From positions 124,001-188,000 of the forward strand of contig JAKSZP010000016.1 in the NCBI GenBank assembly GCA_022478985.1: DNA of 64,000 bases. The letters are read 5' to 3'. Below the pieces are notes generated by a model. That model ran no database searches. It worked only from the letters and a program-made list of their open reading frames with translations, and was not told the DNA's origin. The DNA is from Massospora cicadina (taxonomy: Eukaryota > Entomophthoromycota > Entomophthoromycetes > Entomophthorales > Entomophthoraceae). A program made the translations under genes and the position numbers. Numbering within the stretch: the stretch's first letter is position 1; the number at the start of each line of letters is the position of its first letter. Below, one piece after another: positions 58,936 to 64,000 of the stretch.

Positions 58936-59640
58936 GCATATAATTTTTTGTTGCTTTATAAATAAAAAAAATTTCCTCTTCAATAAGACCTTTAATTCGC
59001 CTACATTTATTAGTTTCACACCCAACTATTATCCTTAGTTTTTAGGGGTAAGATTTATGGTCCCTGGGGTAGTTAATGTCATCACTAATACCTGGCTCCA
59101 TAAGAAACCCCAAAGATGACTTACTCAACTGGCGATCTAACAACGAGTGGCTTAGGGATATTAACACCAATATACTGTAGTGTTGAGGACAGTGACTGTC
59201 CTCCTAGTTGGGTGTTGGTGCTAAGGAAGAGCTCTAGAACTTCCACTGTATTCAATCACCTGATATGAAGTTGTTGGATATTTTAATTTGGGGGATCTGA
59301 TGCTAAAATGTTTGTAGTGAAAGGTAGCAAATGAAGGCAAAAGAGCAAGGGTCATCAGTCTTCATACTGTTGGTCTGGAAGACTAGAAGATTACCTAATG
59401 GTGCTGATTATAAATTTGCAACATATGGTAGCATTTACTACCCACTACAGAAAGAACGTGAAACTGTGATGACACAGAAAGTAGTGACAAAGCTTTCATT
59501 ATCCCACTAGAACAACAAGAGCTTTAAGTTACCTCTGGCGATATCCTCAAATTATGCGGACTCCAGGTGGCTATACCCATTGAGATTTTAAGAGTTCCTG
59601 TACGAAAAATGGGCGAAGTTATTTATAATTTTAAACGCAA

Positions 59641-59841
59641 GTGGACGCCTTGGATGCCCATAGAATTAATTCTTCTGATTTTTACATTTATGAGTGTACC
59701 TGCATTGATATTACAGTAGATAAGATCAAAACAAGAGCCATTGTAGACACTGGGGCACTAGTAAATATTGTTTTCACTCAACTATTGAAGAAACTAGAGA
59801 TCACTACAGACATAGATCATTGGAAAGTCTATGGTACTTAA
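59641..59841 (+). pseudogene. protease of element J
   Basis: A 66-codon open piece with AIVDTGALVNIVFTQLL at about 59739-59789, an intact DTGA active site of a retropepsin (aspartic protease that cuts the polyprotein). After the TAA at 59839 only fragments of the flap region can be followed. It is the only protease in the window that keeps its catalytic Asp. Confidence 0.75.
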
Positions 59842-60739
59842 GAACTAGACCACAACCATTGAAAGAGCATATAGTTCTGCCAAAGCTTTTTTTAGCTCAC
59901 TGATATTTTCTCCTTCCATCATTTCTAATACAAAACTATTTTTATTGGCACCTCATTTTATTAGAACTCTTGGAGTCATAGCCTATTTTTAAAGAAAACA
60001 TGTTGGATTTAAGCAGACAAACTATTCCTATATTTTACAATTGGTAGGATGAGACCTCAGCGCTTCAAAATCAAGTATTTGTTAACCTTGCATTTAAAGA
60101 TGACATAGCGCCAGTTGGTTATCTTTAGCTGCATGGCCATACCTGGCATCTATGTAATCAGATTGTATAATTTAAGAGTATTTAGCTAAGCACTAGCTAT
60201 AGCTTAACCAATCTTTCAGCCATCAAATTATTGTGGGAACAGAAGCTTTTTTTAAATTTACCAAGGTTGATAAGTAAAAAGTTTGCTATTATGATGTTCT
60301 AATTTTAAACCAGTCACTGCTTTTGGGTTTAATTTTTTCTGACCATGGCAAATGCAAGGTTCTTTTAGCTAATTTGTATGCTTATTCTGGCCATCTTATA
60401 CGACATAAAATTATTGCTTCTGTTCATTTTTTACGCATTAATGAAGTATAATTATCCAGTATTTTGGTAATCTGGGTGAACTTGGGCTTATAGCAATGTT
60501 TTTAATTGGCATTTTCCTTTGTACCTGAGAACACCTATTTAGTTTTTTTGAAGATGAGAAGGACCAAGCGCTAGCCCTTTTTGAGAAGTATAATGTGTAA
60601 TTTGCTAAATATGACTCTGATTTTGGGTTGTGAACACGATGTGTTACCAGATTTCTACTAGTAAACAACCGCCAATTCACCTCTGTTTTATTAGGTGCTC
60701 TAAGGTGGCAGATGAAGTTATTAACCATAAGATCAACCA

Positions 60740-61481
60740 AATTTATGCAGCAGGAAATTTTAGTGCCCTCAAGATCTTTAGGACTCTCCCGTCGTTGTTT
60801 GTTAAAAAGAAGGGTGGATCCAATTGAGTGTAATAAATTATCAGAAGATCAACAATATTAAGAGGGTTCCTAACCCTTACCTTATATTGACGATGCCCTA
60901 CACCACTTGGGCGGCGCATAACACTTTATTTACATGGATTTAATTTTCTGGAAATTTGCAGATTGAGTTGTTAAACAGGAACAGGAGAAGTGTGCTATGT
61001 AACTGGTTAGGGTCTTACCAATCCACTCAGATGCTTCAATGGCGGTGTATTCCCCTGAGACGGTTCAGTGTTTTATGGATAACATATTGGAGATCTAAAA
61101 TTCTTCTTTGTTTTTGTATTTGTTGATATAAAAGGCTTTTATAGGGCGTTTACGGTGCAATAGCAGCACCTAGAGGAAGTTCTCCGCCACCTAGACAAGG
61201 CTGATATGAAAATAAAGACATGTAAGTGTTTTTTTCATAAAAAACTTGAATATATAGGGTTTGTCATTGATACACATGACTTATGTCCCCAACCAGCTAA
61301 GGTTGAGGCTGTAAGTATGGAAAATCAACCTCAAGGGTTAGACCGTGTGGTGAGTTTTTTGTTAAATTCTTAAGTCTGAGACCTATGAAGGCTATGTAAT
61401 TATAAGTTGTTGATAGTCCAGCGCAATCACCTAGTAGATATGGAGTACCTAGGGCAATCTCTTAGCAGCTTAACTCTAATT
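60740..61481 (+). pseudogene. reverse transcriptase of element J, truncated
   Basis: The RT start block LFVKKKGGSN is at about 60799-60828. The palm is broken: the YxDD region near 61115-61135 reads VFVDIKGF, missing one Asp codon. The thumb-side block follows in one frame after a TAG: HLEEVLRHLDKADMKIK, KKLEYIGFVIDTHDL, then QPAKVEAV near 61300. The junction with LINE2 is at about 61481, in the region that would lead into RNase H. Confidence 0.75.
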
Positions 61482-61488
61482 TTCAATT

Positions 61489-62636
61489 TTATTGTGGGGA
61501 AGGCCGACTAGGGGGATGGACACTTTCTGATAAGACACAAAGAAAACAAAAAGTAGTAACAGGGGGCACCCCAGAGAAGTGAATGATATCTCCTGTTACC
61601 AGCGGGAACGCCACTACTGGGAGGAGGGGGAACGTGTAAAGGGGCCGGAACCACGATTGAGAACGTGTGTAGGAAGGAGTCAGAGTTGATGAACCAAACT
61701 GGGAACCAGGATGAGACCAATTGATGTTGACGTGGTGAGAGGTAACCAAACAGAACGCTTGAAAGTGGGCCACTAAGTGGGATTGGAACCTATGGACAGC
61801 TTCTGGGATGGTGGGGGTGGAGCCTGCGATGGCATCCAAGACAATTGTGTGGATAGTCAACATGGTGATTGCGACCACCAAAGCACAGAGGGAGGGTGGA
61901 AGAGTGGAGACCATAGATAAAGCAAACATATACCTAGACAAACTAAAGAGATGAGCCTGATCCTGGCATAGCAGACGTTGCACCTCACGCCATATCGCTT
62001 TAGAGGTAGGGCACTTCTCCAGGCGGTGAAACAGCGTTCCATACTTGCCACACACAACACAGGATGAGTGCAAAGCATTAGAGCGCTCAGCAGTACGGTA
62101 AACCCGCCTCAAGCAGCGCCACACATGGGAACAGACATGAGGCTGCAGAAAAGGGTGGTGGGCGTATTTCCAAATTGTCTTCTGTGTTTCAAGGGAATAA
62201 GGGATGTCCATTATGTCTAGGTATTCCACCCTGGATAGGACATGGGGCCTTGTGGGTATCAAGCCGTCCATAATGGGTAGCCCCTGTACCTCTTGGGTGA
62301 ACTGAGGAGAGGGACGCCCCTTCTTGGAAGTGTGTCCACAAATACAAATTCTCCACTCAGCGCTCCGCATGGAGAGGAGGATTCATTTGAAGTGGGGTGC
62401 AGTTCCATGGGACCTGCAGTCAAAGGGTGGGAAGCCAGATATTTGATCAGAGAGTGAGGGTGCGATGGATTGGTAAGGCCCAGGGCGCAGGAGAAGTTGG
62501 AGTGGGCTGCGAGGGACCAGTGTTGGGTTGGGAGTGTAGGAATGGTAACAGCCGCGATCCAGGTGCCCAGGATCTTTGCAGCATGGGCCTCAAAGTTGAG
62601 CAGGCCCATGCCACCACTATGGCGAAGGCCAAACAT
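61489..62636 (-). pseudogene. LINE2 ORF2, C-terminal region
   Basis: Pieces at 62259-62636 (GGMGLLNFEAHAAKILGTW) and a long open piece at 61489-62370 of 293 codons. The latter includes the zinc-binding CVVCGKYGTLFHRLEKC near 62007-62057 and runs to TAA at the very 3' end of the element (PSRPSPQ, stop). ORF2 therefore has essentially no 3' untranslated region. LINE1 lost this frame in its last 400 bp. Confidence 0.85.
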
Positions 62637-62645
62637 GACCTCAAG

Positions 62646-64000
62646 TCACACTGGCGGTGGGCGGCCCGACCATAGCCACCCTTGCATAAGGGCATACAGT
62701 GTCCTGAAGAAACCTGGGGAGAAGGCGATGGCGTGGGCCCCAAACCAAACTCTGGAGAGGAGCATAAGGTTGGCTAGTACAACCCTGCCAGTAAGGGAAT
62801 TAGGGTGGGCTCTGAGGGAGGCGATGCTCTTCATAACGCTGTCCAGAATATGGTTTTCCATCACCGTTGAGGCATACCCGCCTGCCTCCAACCACACCCC
62901 CATTTGGCGGACTGGGCCAACGGTGGGGCTTGGCACAAAGGGGAGCACAAGCGGTGTGGGGTGGGCAGGGCAAGCTAATTCATGCGCTAGCTGATGGGGC
63001 GGATAAGAAACAGGGCGCAGGGGCCCAGCGGGCTTGACACCTACCAAGGAGGATGATTTCTTTTTTGAGGCTTTGAGTGCAGCATTACTTGCCCTGAGTA
63101 AACCTGGATAGTGGCTTCAAGCGCGCGTGCATCATGATTGTTAGACACCCCAACCACACAATCATCAGCAAATGCCAACATCTTGACTGGGGCTTGGCCT
63201 TGCACACGGACCCCACTAAGGTGGGCATTTACATTTCGAAGAAGTGGTTCAAGGCTGAAGTTATACAAGAGTGGGCTAAGAGGGTCCCCATGGTGTAGGC
63301 CTCTTTGAGGGCGGACAACATCTGTGAGAAAGCCAGGGCTACGCACTGCCATTGTAGCGGATTTTGTCAGCAGAATCACCCAACTGATGACGCGAGTGGG
63401 TAGGCGGAATTGGTGGAGGCAGGCCCTGAGGTATTCTCAGTTTACTCTATCATAGGCCTTCTGTTGGTCTAAAATACTAGTGCACCAGAGGCTGTGTACT
63501 GACAGATGTTGACTACAGTGTGTATGTTGTCCCAAATCGACCTTCTGGGTATGAAACTGAATTGTTCAGGGAGATGAGAGCAGAGGCAACAATCCCTAGA
63601 CGGTTAGCTATGATTTTAGTCAAAAATTTTGTGTCAGTGTTTGTTAGAGAAATGAGGAGCCAGATGGCCAGGTCTAGCTTATCCCATTTTTTGAAGAGCT
63701 TAATGGTGTAGGCCTCTTGCCCTCCAGGTAGGAGGCGCGTTTCCAAAAGGCTTTGGGTAAGAGAGGCAAGCAGCAATGGGGATAAATACTTGAAATACTT
63801 CTTATAGAACTCATAAGGAATGCCATCTGGGCCAGGGCATTTTCAATTTGGTGCACTGTGGATGGCAGACCAGAGTTCATCCGGAGTAATCAAATTCATT
63901 AACTCTGGGAAATGGGAAATGGTGCGGATGTGAGCGCTATTGAGAAAATTCGCCATTTTGGCCAACAGAATCGATTCAGATTAGTACAATATGAGGTAAT
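62646..64000 (-). pseudogene. LINE2 ORF2, reverse transcriptase domain
   Basis: Pieces at 63513-63776 (LANRLGI-like block, KLFKKWDKLDLAIW), 63041-63379 (RPQRGLHHGDPLSPLLYNF) and 62646-63047 in changing frames. The catalytic FADD lies at 63161-63172 and is intact. Frameshifts near 63040-63060, 63380-63510 and 63780 disrupt it. It shares most residues with LINE1 RT. Confidence 0.88.

Larger units (their letters stand above)
56674..61481 (+). mobile_element. Ty3/gypsy element J, interrupted by LINE2
   Basis: On the plus strand: primer site, gag with a degraded zinc knuckle near 58212-58255, a tandem repeat, protease (DTGA) at 59641-59841 and RT to about 61480. There LINE2 is inserted on the opposite strand, so RNase H, integrase and the 3' LTR would lie beyond the window. 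All parts are heavily decayed. Confidence 0.75.
61482..64000 (-). mobile_element. LINE2: 3' half of a LINE, runs off the window
   Basis: A close relative of LINE1 on the minus strand, inserted in element J. Its 3' end is GTCGGCCTTCCCCACAATAA then AATTG at about 61482-61505. Visible parts are RT and the zinc-binding C-terminus of ORF2. The other end and the second target duplication are outside the window. Confidence 0.9.

Overview
This window reads as an intergenic transposon graveyard from a eukaryote with an AT-rich, repeat-packed genome. Most likely it is a filamentous or early-diverging fungus. That guess rests on chromovirus-like Ty3/gypsy elements of about 9.6 kb, L1-like LINEs with an APE endonuclease, tRNA-derived SINEs and heavy C-to-T decay; I cannot name the species. 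No intact host gene is visible. The only non-transposon candidates are a broken frame at 16730-17566 (minus) and some weak reading frames.

Left part (1-18217). A gypsy element (G, minus, 5' end only) sits in a decayed LINE (LINE3). About 5.5 kb of AT-rich non-coding DNA follows, with an imperfect tandem duplication, a SINE and two micro-insertions. Then comes a complete but inactive LINE (LINE1, 10168-15437) with a 15-bp target duplication, a non-repetitive stretch, and the broken unrecognised frame.

Centre (about 18222-48171). This is one nest. A gypsy element E (minus, LTRs about 980 bp) has been split by a solo LTR (H) in its integrase, a SINE in its reverse transcriptase, a complete gypsy element B (24039-33591, minus) beside its protease, and a solo LTR (F) in its gag. 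F is itself split by a complete gypsy element A (36119-45757, plus), which has a perfect 5-bp target duplication. Subtracting the inserts leaves E at about 9.6 kb, the same size as A and B.

Right part (48172-64000). It holds a decayed region of unknown origin, two SINEs of one family, one SINE of a second family, a second copy of solo LTR H, and a gypsy element J (plus). J is cut by LINE2 (minus), which runs off the window end.

How the parts relate. All five gypsy elements whose 5' end is visible share one primer-binding site, so they seem to use the same tRNA. Both SINE families end in a tail resembling the LINE 3' end, so the LINE probably mobilised them. The most interesting signal is a long antisense reading frame between integrase and 3' LTR in both A and B. 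It differs between the copies mainly at synonymous positions, as expected of a real protein gene carried antisense by the element. Three tiny insertions (16, 22 and 45 bp), each with its own 15-19 bp target duplication and the same poly(A) 3' end, point to a further retroposon family seen here only as extreme 5' truncations.
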